From NCBI GenBank assembly GCA_041395625.1, contig JAWLAE010000001.1, forward strand, positions 496,001 through 560,000: DNA of 64,000 nucleotides, in the 5' to 3' direction. A program made the position numbers and the translations under genes. The DNA is from CADEED01 sp041395625. GTDB lineage: Bacteria > Pseudomonadota > Gammaproteobacteria > Steroidobacterales > Steroidobacteraceae. Below are positions 26,989 through 34,594 of this stretch, in pieces. The notes under the pieces are model-generated. The model had not been told where the DNA came from and did not search any database. It saw only the letters and a list, made by a program, of their open reading frames with translations. How positions within the stretch are numbered: position 1 is the stretch's first letter; the number at the start of each line of letters is the position of its first letter.

Positions 26989-28512
26989 TCAGGCGGCCTG
27001 CGTGGCTTGCCAGGGCGTCAAACGCACGGCGTTGGCGCCCGCCGCTCGGCCCGAGATCATCGCCTCGGTCAAGTAGGAGCCGTTCTGGTACAGGTTCGAG
27101 AACATCGAGCCGAGCTCGCCGGCTTCGTACAGACGCGGGATCGGTTGGCCGGCGTGGTCGAGCACTTCCGACTCGATATTGCGCCGTGCGCCGCCGCCGG
27201 TGCATACGATTGCCGGCACGATTTCGACGGCGTAGTACGGCGGCGTGGCAATGGCCTGCAGCGTCTGTGGGTTGCGGCCGAACGCCGGGTCGTTGCCGGC
27301 CGCGCAAGCGGCATTGTAGTCCCGCACTGTCGCGGCAACGGCGGCCGGGTCGCGATCGATCTTCGCCGCCAGTTCCTCAATGCTGTTAGCTGCCACGATC
27401 CAGCCCTTGGCCACTTCGGCCGCGTTGTCATCACTCCAGGCGTAGTTCTCCACCACGGCGTTCCAGGTCATGATCTTGGTGATCAGGGTGTTGTGCTGAC
27501 GGGTCGTGTCGTCGAACAGCATGTGCATCGGCGTCACGCGGTGATGCGGCGTGTCGATCCACTGGCCGTGGATGCGCTGCTTGTAATGGGTGAGTTGCCA
27601 GTCCCAGGTCTCGTCGAAGAAGCGCTGATTGTCTGCGCCGATGTCGATCCAGCTGAAGCTCTGCCAGAAAAGTTGACGGAGGAACACCGTGGCGTGGCCG
27701 GGGAATCGCAGCCCGGGCCAGATGCCGCCCGACTGGCCCTGGTTTCGCAGGTGCCACATGTCGGCGCCGGCCTTCTGCAGGATCTTCAGCCCATCGCCGG
27801 TGTTGCCCGGTGTGCCGAGCGGGAAGGCTTCCTGCAGGCCGAAGTAGTCGCGCTGCATCTGCAGGTTGTTCTCGAAGCCGCCGGTGCACATCACGACGCC
27901 GCGTCGCGCGCGGATACTGCGACGCGCACCGCCTACGTCGACGATCGCGCCGAACACCTCCAGGGTGTCGGGATCCTGCACGAGGTCGACGACCCGCGAG
28001 TCGAATTGGCGCCGGATGCGCGTCCGCTTTTCCACGTTTGCAGCGAACGCGAGCCAGACGCCGCTCGGCACCGGCAGGATGGTCGCGTTATGTGCGACGG
28101 CCTGTTCCGCACCATACTCCGGGAATTCCAGAATAACGCCCTTGTCGGACCAGCCGCTGCCATGCAGATAGCGCGCGCCGGCTTCTTTGGCGCGTGCCTC
28201 GATGTAGGGCTCGAGCTCGACCATGCGTCTGGCCCACGCATCGAGCATGTCTTCCGGTATCGGGTTCGAGGCGCTCATCGCTCGTTGGTAGGCCCGCAAT
28301 GCCGCGGCATTCTTCGAGATCAGCAGCGACTGCCCGGAGGCGCGTGAATTGCCGCCTTGGTACCGTTCCGGCATCTTCTCGAGCACGAGGACGTCGGCCT
28401 GCGGGTCCAGATCATGCGCCTCGATCGCCGCCGCGGCGCCAGCCAAACCGTAGCCGCAGATCAGCACGTCGGTCTCGTCGTGCCATTGTCGGACGCTGCC
28501 TGGGCTTGCCAT
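26989..28512 (-). CDS. FAD-dependent dehydrogenase, fumarate reductase/3-ketosteroid dehydrogenase-like
   Basis: 507 aa from the ATG at 28512, with GAGGAG upstream. N-terminal FAD fold TDVLICGYGLAGAAAAIEA, then GGNSRASGQSLLIS; middle GVVMCTGGFENN and GTPGNTGDGLKI; C-terminal FAD contact ARRNIESEVLD..IPRLYEAGELGSMFSNLYQNGS. This is the FAD_binding_2 family, which includes 3-ketosteroid-1-dehydrogenase, fumarate reductase and urocanate reductase-like enzymes. No signal peptide, so it is probably cytoplasmic. A paralog fragment is at 1-567. It is divergent from the VOC-domain gene, across a 147-base gap with a palindrome, and is followed by a 69-aa gene. The exact substrate cannot be told. Confidence 0.88.
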   Translation of the reverse strand: MASPGSVRQWHDETDVLICGYGLAGAAAAIEAHDLDPQADVLVLEKMPERYQGGNSRASGQSLLISKNAAALRAYQRAMSASNPIPEDMLDAWARRMVELEPYIEARAKEAGARYLHGSGWSDKGVILEFPEYGAEQAVAHNATILPVPSGVWLAFAANVEKRTRIRRQFDSRVVDLVQDPDTLEVFGAIVDVGGARRSIRARRGVVMCTGGFENNLQMQRDYFGLQEAFPLGTPGNTGDGLKILQKAGADMWHLRNQGQSGGIWPGLRFPGHATVFLRQLFWQSFSWIDIGADNQRFFDETWDWQLTHYKQRIHGQWIDTPHHRVTPMHMLFDDTTRQHNTLITKIMTWNAVVENYAWSDDNAAEVAKGWIVAANSIEELAAKIDRDPAAVAATVRDYNAACAAGNDPAFGRNPQTLQAIATPPYYAVEIVPAIVCTGGGARRNIESEVLDHAGQPIPRLYEAGELGSMFSNLYQNGSYLTEAMISGRAAGANAVRLTPWQATQAA

Positions 28513-28582
28513 GATGTCAACTCCTCGGTGGATCGAAGCGAGTCCGGCGAGCCGCCATGCCGGCGGCCACTCGGAAAACAGC

Positions 28583-28592
28583 GTAACGTTAC
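28583..28592. promoter_or_regulatory. 10-base palindrome in the flavoprotein/VOC divergent promoter
   Basis: GTAACGTTAC is perfectly self-complementary and lies about midway between the start codons at 28512 (minus) and 28660 (plus). Such short palindromes often form the core of TetR-type operators. No such regulator gene is adjacent, so the call is tentative. Confidence 0.3.
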
Positions 28593-28659
28593 AGAACGAC
28601 CCTGGCAAACCATCTGTGAGCCGCGGTGCTGGCAACAACCGAACAGCAAGAGGGATTCC

Positions 28660-29592
28660 ATGATCAGCGAAATTCGACTCGCAACCGCAGCGGTACGCAG
28701 TCTCAGCGCGTCACGCAAGTTCTATCAGGACACGTTCGATTACGTGTGCCACGGCGAGGGTGTCGCCGCCGGCGCAGCCTTCGAGACGCTCTGGCAAATG
28801 CCGCCGGGTCTCACCGGCAGCTACGTCGTGCTCGGTCCACGCGGCGCGTCGACCGGATTGCTGCGACTGGTGCAGTTCGACCAGCCTGGCGTCGCTATCT
28901 GGGGTGACTACTCACATCCGGAGAACTATGGTCACTATGCGCTGAACATACGGGTCCCCGAGCTCACCTCTGCAATCGATCGGATTCTCGCCAATGGCGG
29001 GCGTGCCAAGTCGGCACCCACACATTGGACGGTTTCGCCCGAACTGTCTGCGTGGGACTCACTCTCGTATGACCCTGACGGTATTCTTCTCGATGTGTTC
29101 CAGCTGGAAGCGGCGCCCGGATCACTGATGGCTGACTATGACGGCCAATGCTCCGGTCTGCAGACGATTGCGATGCACGTGAGCGATGCTCGCAGTGCCG
29201 CCCGGTTCTATGCAGCGCTCGGCTTCAGGCCCTGGTATGACAAGCTGCTGGAGAACATGGAGTCGTTCTTCAAGTTGCCCGAGGGCACAGCGCTGCACAA
29301 CATCAATCTAGTCATGCCGGGTAACTCGTCCATCGGTCGGATCGAGATCGCTCAATACGTCGGTTTCCCCGGCAAGTCGCTGCGCCACGTGGCGGTACCA
29401 CCCAATATCGGTATTCTGTCGATCTCGATGGAAAGCCAGGATCTGGCCGGGACCATCAGTCTGCTGCATAGCATCGGCGCCGAGCCATGTGGCGCGACGG
29501 TCGAAGTGAACGCCGCGATGCTCGGCAAGGTGCGCGCGCGGTCGTACTTCGGGCCGAATGACGAGGTGCTCGAGTTTTTCCAACGTGCCTGA
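28660..29592 (+). CDS. Two-domain VOC (glyoxalase/extradiol-dioxygenase fold) protein
   Basis: 310 aa from the ATG at 28660; a longer frame from 28357 overlaps the divergent gene and is rejected. Two vicinal-oxygen-chelate modules are seen: residues ~1-145 (IRLATAAVRSLSASRKFYQDTF) and ~160-308 (LQTIAMHVSDARSAARFYAALGF ... EVLEFFQRA). The second module shows His and Glu of the kind used as metal ligands (AMHVSD, LEFF). The substrate may be an aromatic or dicarbonyl compound. It is followed at 78 bases by the nitrilase gene in the same direction. Confidence 0.8.
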   Translation: MISEIRLATAAVRSLSASRKFYQDTFDYVCHGEGVAAGAAFETLWQMPPGLTGSYVVLGPRGASTGLLRLVQFDQPGVAIWGDYSHPENYGHYALNIRVPELTSAIDRILANGGRAKSAPTHWTVSPELSAWDSLSYDPDGILLDVFQLEAAPGSLMADYDGQCSGLQTIAMHVSDARSAARFYAALGFRPWYDKLLENMESFFKLPEGTALHNINLVMPGNSSIGRIEIAQYVGFPGKSLRHVAVPPNIGILSISMESQDLAGTISLLHSIGAEPCGATVEVNAAMLGKVRARSYFGPNDEVLEFFQRA

Positions 29593-29670
29593 CCGGCGCT
29601 TCGAATTGGCGTAGACACTGGTGCCGCGACTATGATCAGGCGTGCCGGAAATCCAGAATGAGGAGCAGAC

Positions 29671-30873
29671 ATGAACCGCAAGCGCATCAGACATCCAGAC
29701 GGCAGCACCAGCCTCGCCGAAGAACTATCCCGTCGCGGCTTTCTGAGCGGTGCCGCGCTCGGTGCCGCTGGTCTGGCAGTGGGCGCACGCGATGCCAGCG
29801 CTGCCATGGGCAAAGGGCCGGCGGAAATCAGCATTCGCAAGGATGGCAGCTACGCGACGGTACCACTCAGCAAAGACAGCGTTCGCCTGCACGTCATGCA
29901 GACCCGGGTACAGCCGGTCGACGCATCGAGCAGCCAGTCGGCGGCAGCGGGTCGCAAAGAGAACGTGGCGCATATGCTCAAGCTGCTGCAGAACGCCCAG
30001 GAGTGGAATCCACCTGGCGACATCGTTTTCTTCCATGAATTTCCGATCACCGGCTTCAAGTTCGACTGGACCCGCAAGGACATCGATCGCGTTGCGATCG
30101 ATCTGCCGGGGCCCGAATTCGAAGCGATCGCGGCCGCCGCCAAAAGCTACGGTTGTTACGTGGTATTCGGCTCGTATGTCCGCGAGAAGGACTGGCCCGG
30201 CCATGTGCTGTCGATCACGACGGTCGTCGGGCCAGACGGGACCATCGTCGACAAGCACTGGAAGGCGCGCAACATCATGGGCGTGTTCCGCATCGGTCGC
30301 CAACCGATCGAACTGATGACGACCACCATCTACAACGTGCTCGACCGATACATAGAGATGTACGGTGCCGATGCGGTAATCCCGGTGACTCGAACGCCGT
30401 ATGGCAACATCTGTACATCGTCGGTGCAGCGCGAGCCAGAACTGTTCCGGGCCATGGCGTTGAAAGGCGCGGAGATTCTGCTGCGTACCGCGACCGGCGG
30501 ATTCACGCCGGCCGACATCGAGATGTGCGCCACCTACAATCGGGTGTATACGGCGGTCTGCAACAATGCCGTGTCGCCCGGCAATCAGTTCTTCGAAGAT
30601 GCTGGCAGCGGCGGCAGCGCGATCTATGACGAATTCGGTCGGCAGATCGCGAGTGCGCGCAGTGAACATGAACAGCTGGTCTCGGCCGTCATTCCAATCA
30701 AACAGTACCGTGCCAATCATCGGCAACCGGAGTTCGCCTGGGATCTCTATCGGCCTGTGCTCGATCAGTACGTGCCGCGCTATCCGGCGTCCAACTTCAG
30801 CAAAGTTGGGCTACCAACGGATCTGCAGGAGGCCTACAAGCAACTCAGCGATCCGAGAAACGTCAATTGGTAG
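29671..30873 (+). CDS. Tat-exported nitrilase/amidase-superfamily hydrolase
   Basis: 400 aa. A twin-arginine leader at residues ~20-45 (SRRGFLSGAALGAAGLAVGA) precedes a carbon-nitrogen hydrolase fold. Candidate triad: Glu123 in FFHEFPITGF, Lys198 in DKHWKARN (Lys195 is also possible) and Cys248 in NICTSSVQREPELFRAMALKGAEILLR. Compared with aliphatic amidases and formamidases, which have CxxGNYPEIWR, two extra residues lie between the Cys and the ELFR helix, so the active site may differ. It would hydrolyse nitrile, amide or carbamoyl C-N bonds in the periplasm. A periplasmic location is unusual for this superfamily. It sits between the VOC and NTF2-like genes. Confidence 0.8.
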   Translation: MNRKRIRHPDGSTSLAEELSRRGFLSGAALGAAGLAVGARDASAAMGKGPAEISIRKDGSYATVPLSKDSVRLHVMQTRVQPVDASSSQSAAAGRKENVAHMLKLLQNAQEWNPPGDIVFFHEFPITGFKFDWTRKDIDRVAIDLPGPEFEAIAAAAKSYGCYVVFGSYVREKDWPGHVLSITTVVGPDGTIVDKHWKARNIMGVFRIGRQPIELMTTTIYNVLDRYIEMYGADAVIPVTRTPYGNICTSSVQREPELFRAMALKGAEILLRTATGGFTPADIEMCATYNRVYTAVCNNAVSPGNQFFEDAGSGGSAIYDEFGRQIASARSEHEQLVSAVIPIKQYRANHRQPEFAWDLYRPVLDQYVPRYPASNFSKVGLPTDLQEAYKQLSDPRNVNW

Positions 30874-30984
30874 CAAGGTGGCACGCGAACAGGCGACCAG
30901 TACCGTATTGGCGGGTGGGCTGCGCGCCTGTACGCGATAATTGCTCGTGAATTGTGCTGCAACCTGACGATGGAGGTGTTGTCG

Positions 30985-31410
30985 ATGTCTGAGCTCGATC
31001 AAAAATTTGTCGCCATTATTGACGACTGGGTCAAAGCGTACGAAGCGGACGATCCGGAGCGGGTCATAGACCTTTATGCAGACGATGCGGTAGTTGCAGT
31101 GCAGGGAAGGGCGACTGTAAACGGTCGTACCGAGATTGCGGCTCTGCTGCGCGACTCGTTCGTCCGTTACGATCGGAAAGTCACGGTTCGTTACGACCGA
31201 ACGGAATCCTCCGGGTCACTCGCTTACGTATTCGGTCGGTCCTGGATTACGCTGGCGCCGCGGGACGGTTCGTCGAACGCCTACCTGTTCGGCCGATTCG
31301 CAGTCGTCCTACGCCACTGCAATGACGGGCGATGGAGAATAGTTGTCGACATCGACCAGCCTTCCGCGGATGTCGATCCGACCAAGCCGCATTTCGGGAC
31401 TGCCGGTTAG
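30985..31410 (+). CDS. NTF2-like (SnoaL/DUF4440-type) protein
   Basis: 141 aa from the ATG at 30985, which has a GGAGG site at 30972-30976; a start at 30952 would place that site inside the gene. The N-terminal helix and cone-shaped fold pattern are clear: FVAIIDDWVKAYEADDPERVIDLYADDAVVAVQGRATVNGRTEIAALLRD, then DGRWRIVVDIDQPS. The fold is used by isomerases, dehydratases and polyketide cyclases as well as by non-enzymatic proteins. No signal peptide. Third gene of the VOC-nitrilase-NTF2 series, 111 bases after the nitrilase. Confidence 0.75.
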   Translation: MSELDQKFVAIIDDWVKAYEADDPERVIDLYADDAVVAVQGRATVNGRTEIAALLRDSFVRYDRKVTVRYDRTESSGSLAYVFGRSWITLAPRDGSSNAYLFGRFAVVLRHCNDGRWRIVVDIDQPSADVDPTKPHFGTAG

Positions 31411-31547
31411 CTCGGCCACGGGATTATTCACGAAATCCTAACGACATGGGGCGTGTCCGTAGCCCTGGCTCAGTCCGGTAAAGCGGTATCGGTCGCACAG
31501 CCGACGGCCTGACGGCCAGACCACCGCTAACAAATGCGCGGATGAAT

Positions 31548-31567
31548 CGTTGCACTATCTTGCAACG
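31548..31567. terminator. Inverted repeat between convergent genes, possible bidirectional terminator
   Basis: CGTTGCA and TGCAACG are perfect 7-base arms around a 6-base loop. It lies in the 255-base gap between the NTF2-like and cytochrome c stops. No T-run follows on either strand, so termination by this element alone is doubtful. Confidence 0.3.
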
Positions 31568-31665
31568 GGTTGGTCAGCTGGTCACACGCGCGTTTGAATT
31601 GTGGACAAGCGCGCTTTAGCGCTGAACAATCACGCGCGGCGATCTGCTCGCTTTGCAATCCTCAC

Positions 31666-32058
31666 CTACTTGGTAGCGACCTCAAGGTAAGCGATCAACG
31701 CTTTTCGATCAGCCGCACTCGCAACACCGGCAAATGCCATGACATTGCCGGGCACGACCGCACTGGGACGCTCTAACCAGCGCTCGAGCGTGGCAACGTC
31801 CCAGCGCAGCTTGGCTGCCTTGAGTGCGTCGGAAAAGGCGAATCCGGATGCCGTGGCAGCTTCGCGGCCCATGACGCCATGGAGATTCGGGCCCACCTTA
31901 TGGGGCTGGCCAACCGCCACTTCGTGGCAGGCACGACACTGAAGGAACAGCAGCTTACCGCGCTTTTCTAGCGCCGCATCGGCTTCATTGGCAAATGCCG
32001 GCACCGCGACTAGTATCGCGATCAGACTGAGTAGCATCGTTCGATGAGGTGCTTTCAT
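31666..32058 (-). CDS. Periplasmic monoheme class I cytochrome c, coupled to flavin amine oxidase B
   Basis: 130 aa from the ATG at 32058. Signal peptide to about residue 24 (AVPAFA-NEAD), haem motif CRACH at 41-45, then KVGPNLHGVMGREAATASGF and a distal Met in VPGNVMAFAG. This is the standard class I arrangement of a CXXCH, a PNLxGV loop and an axial Met. Its start codon overlaps the stop of the CpeT-like gene (ATGA), and that gene overlaps amine oxidase B. The oxidase-cytochrome linkage recalls the known pairing of the nicotine amine oxidase NicA2 with cytochrome c CycN as electron acceptor. I infer the same role here. Confidence 0.88.
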   Translation of the reverse strand: MKAPHRTMLLSLIAILVAVPAFANEADAALEKRGKLLFLQCRACHEVAVGQPHKVGPNLHGVMGREAATASGFAFSDALKAAKLRWDVATLERWLERPSAVVPGNVMAFAGVASAADRKALIAYLEVATK

Positions 32059-33113
32059 GGGCGTATCACCTGAGAGACGTCGGCAACTTGCACGACTCTG
32101 CGGCAGCTGAGATTCATCCAATTGAGGTTCATACCGATAAGGCGAGCGTCTGCATCATGTAGTGAGTAGGCGATAAATGGTTTGCCAGTCTCGCGCACAA
32201 GCAGAAACATGAAGTCAGAATTCTCGTCGTAGTACGCATACTCACGCTGGCGCAGACGTACTGTGTAGCTGATACCGTTCGAGACACGTTTGACTGTAAA
32301 TTCGCCACCCTGAGAATGTATCGAAAGACCTTTTTCCGACTGATCGCCAGGCATCGGACCTCGCAAATAGTCCTCGGCAAAGTTGAGGTTGCAGTCGAAT
32401 CGATTGGCGCGACGTAACTTGTATGGCTCGTCGTCGGGAAAGCCAACAGCGAGTTTGCCGGTCTTGACTTGAAAGCTGCGATCCACGCGCCAGTACTTGT
32501 CCGACGACAGCAGCACCTCGTGCTGCGACCAGCGGCGTTCGCCCGACTCGCCGAATTCGCAGCGCTTTGCAGGTATCGTCCCGCGATATTGGCCACCCTC
32601 CGGTACCCACTCAATGGCGCAGCTCTCGATCGTGAAGACGTCGTCTCTTGTCAGGCTAGCCAGAAGACGTGGATCGAAGTACCCGCCGCGCACTGCGTCC
32701 GGTCTGTGGAAGAAAAACAGACGGCTACGTACGCCGACCGTTGGTTTCTTGGATTCGAAAGTGATAAGTCGCTGACGCGACACTTTGTCCGAATCGCCGT
32801 CGAGGTACTCCTCGACATAAAATACGTGCGTGCCGAAACTCGGTAAATCGATCCGCCGGTGCATGGAGTGGATGCGCCCGTGCCGCCGACCAGTGGGGCG
32901 ATTTTCTCGATGATCGGTCTCGAACCAGATCTGTTCGTCATTATCCCATTCACCCTCGAACCAACTTGACATGACCTTGAGGTCGCGCGTGTTGGGATCG
33001 TCGTCTGCCGCGACGGACAGACTCGGTAGCAGCCAGCCACACGCGACTACGCAGGTGACAAGTAGTAAGAGGGGGAATCGAATGACCCCGGGCTCAAATG
33101 GCATTGAGCACAT
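32055..33113 (-). CDS. Secreted CpcT/CpeT-like (calycin-type) protein
   Basis: 352 aa. Leader segment FPLLLLVTCVVACGWLLPSLSVAA, then the CpeT-like opening DLKVMSSWFEGEWDNDEQIWFE and FYVEEYLDGD..SRQRLITFE. In cyanobacteria CpcT/CpeT attach bilins to phycobiliproteins through a lipocalin-like barrel. Here there is no phycobilisome, so a ligand-binding or chaperone role is more likely. The gene overlaps the end of amine oxidase B by 20 bases and the start of the cytochrome c gene by 4. Full coupling of three secreted products implies one assembly or pathway. Two starts (33113, 33104) are close together. Confidence 0.72.
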   Translation of the reverse strand: MCSMPFEPGVIRFPLLLLVTCVVACGWLLPSLSVAADDDPNTRDLKVMSSWFEGEWDNDEQIWFETDHRENRPTGRRHGRIHSMHRRIDLPSFGTHVFYVEEYLDGDSDKVSRQRLITFESKKPTVGVRSRLFFFHRPDAVRGGYFDPRLLASLTRDDVFTIESCAIEWVPEGGQYRGTIPAKRCEFGESGERRWSQHEVLLSSDKYWRVDRSFQVKTGKLAVGFPDDEPYKLRRANRFDCNLNFAEDYLRGPMPGDQSEKGLSIHSQGGEFTVKRVSNGISYTVRLRQREYAYYDENSDFMFLLVRETGKPFIAYSLHDADARLIGMNLNWMNLSCRRVVQVADVSQVIRP

Positions 33114-34533
33114 CTAGCGCCGCTCTTTCACCGGACTCAAACGCACCCTCCATGCCACGCTGGACGATCGCCGTGTGCTCTCCACAGAACACCACCCGGC
33201 CACTGCTGTCACGCATGTGATTGCCGTATGCGCGGATCTGACCGGGCTGCCAGTAGACCCAATCACCTGCGCCAAATGGGTCGCGGTGGCACGCCTGTAC
33301 GGTCAGGAGCTCAAACTGACCGCGACTGGCGGGCCGCAGCTTCGCCATCACGGTTGTTACATATTCGAAGCACTGCTGGTCTGTCATGAACGCGAAACGG
33401 CGCGCTTCGGCGCCGTTGATGAACGCGACAACGTTCGTGTTGCCACCATCGGGCCCCCGATCAACGGGGGCGAGGCGCTCGATGCCACTGTCGGTCCACA
33501 TGCCCGGCGGGAGTCTATCTTTCTCCCAATACGGTTCACGCACGCTCATATGCACCTGTATGGAAAGGCCGTACTCGATCCGCTGAATCGCCTCCGCAAA
33601 TGGCCCGGCAATTATCGGATCGAATGCCAGGTCGCGCAGCCGTGGCATCGGCATCGAGATGATCGCGTACTTTGCCTTGAAGGACTGATCGGAGCCGCAA
33701 TGAACTGTGGTTCCACCCGCGTCGGACTCGATTGCAAAGGCCGGCGTGTTGAGCAACACAGGTCGCTTCAGACTTGCCGCCATGGCGATCGGCATGCGCG
33801 AATTACCGCCTTCGACCTGCATCGGCAGGGACTCTTCGGCCGACAGATTGGCGCGCGTGAAGTCGCCAACATGGTAGCGACGCATCTCGTGTAATGCCGA
33901 CGTATTGTCTATGCGATCAGTGTGGATCACGATGCCCATCAAGTGAATTGCGGCATCCGACAAGCCTTTGGAACGCAAATAGTCCGGCATCGGAATATCG
34001 TACTGTGCGAACTCTGGTGTCAGCCACGCCGTCAGGTCACGGTCTCGCAGTGGCGAGTCGCGATGGACGATGTGTCGCAGTGCTACATGCGGCAGAATCT
34101 TGCGGTCGTCGCCCGTGAATGGATTGGCCTTGGACGTAGGCCAATCCGCCGCAGTGATCAGCTGTCCATTGAGATGGTAGATCCATTGCGTGGGCGGACC
34201 TAACCACGGTGGCCGAACGAGCGGCAACTTCAAACGCCGCGCGGTGTCGATCATCCGCGCGTATGTCGTGCTCATGACCTCGCCGCCGGCTTCAGGCTTG
34301 CCCGGCACGTCCATGAGCGTGTAAACACGGCCACCCACCCGGCCGCGCCCTTCGACAACCTGAACTTCTAGTCCCTGTTCCTCGAGGATCATCGCGGCGT
34401 GCAGCCCGGAAAGCCCTGAGCCAACAACAACCACGTCGATCGGCCGCTCCGCCGCGTAAAGGGGACGCACCAGACCGCTCGCCACCCCGCCACCGAGCAG
34501 CGCAAGCGCCTCTCTGCGATTTAGCTCACTCAC
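33094..34533 (-). CDS. Exported flavin amine oxidase B
   Basis: 479 aa. Leader MSELNRREALALLGGGVASGLV resembles a Tat signal (NRREAL), then VVVVGSGLSGLHAAMILEE (GSGLSG at 38-43) and RVGGRVYT. C-terminal FAD block VFCGEHTAIVQRGMEGAFESGERAALDVL. Domain order and length equal the monoamine-oxidase/NicA2-type family. It is third-strand partner to nothing on the plus side; on the minus strand it follows TBDR 3 after 61 bases and overlaps the CpeT-like gene. Predicted to act in the periplasm on a TBDR 3-imported compound and pass electrons to the cytochrome c two genes on. The Arg pair is not followed by a perfect Phe-Leu, so the Tat call is probable, not certain. Confidence 0.88.
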   Translation of the reverse strand: MSELNRREALALLGGGVASGLVRPLYAAERPIDVVVVGSGLSGLHAAMILEEQGLEVQVVEGRGRVGGRVYTLMDVPGKPEAGGEVMSTTYARMIDTARRLKLPLVRPPWLGPPTQWIYHLNGQLITAADWPTSKANPFTGDDRKILPHVALRHIVHRDSPLRDRDLTAWLTPEFAQYDIPMPDYLRSKGLSDAAIHLMGIVIHTDRIDNTSALHEMRRYHVGDFTRANLSAEESLPMQVEGGNSRMPIAMAASLKRPVLLNTPAFAIESDAGGTTVHCGSDQSFKAKYAIISMPMPRLRDLAFDPIIAGPFAEAIQRIEYGLSIQVHMSVREPYWEKDRLPPGMWTDSGIERLAPVDRGPDGGNTNVVAFINGAEARRFAFMTDQQCFEYVTTVMAKLRPASRGQFELLTVQACHRDPFGAGDWVYWQPGQIRAYGNHMRDSSGRVVFCGEHTAIVQRGMEGAFESGERAALDVLNAI

Positions 34534-34594
34534 GCGCCTGCTCCTTACGTCAGTTCACACCGGGAAACCGCCCAGCCATTGCTCAGCATGATCC

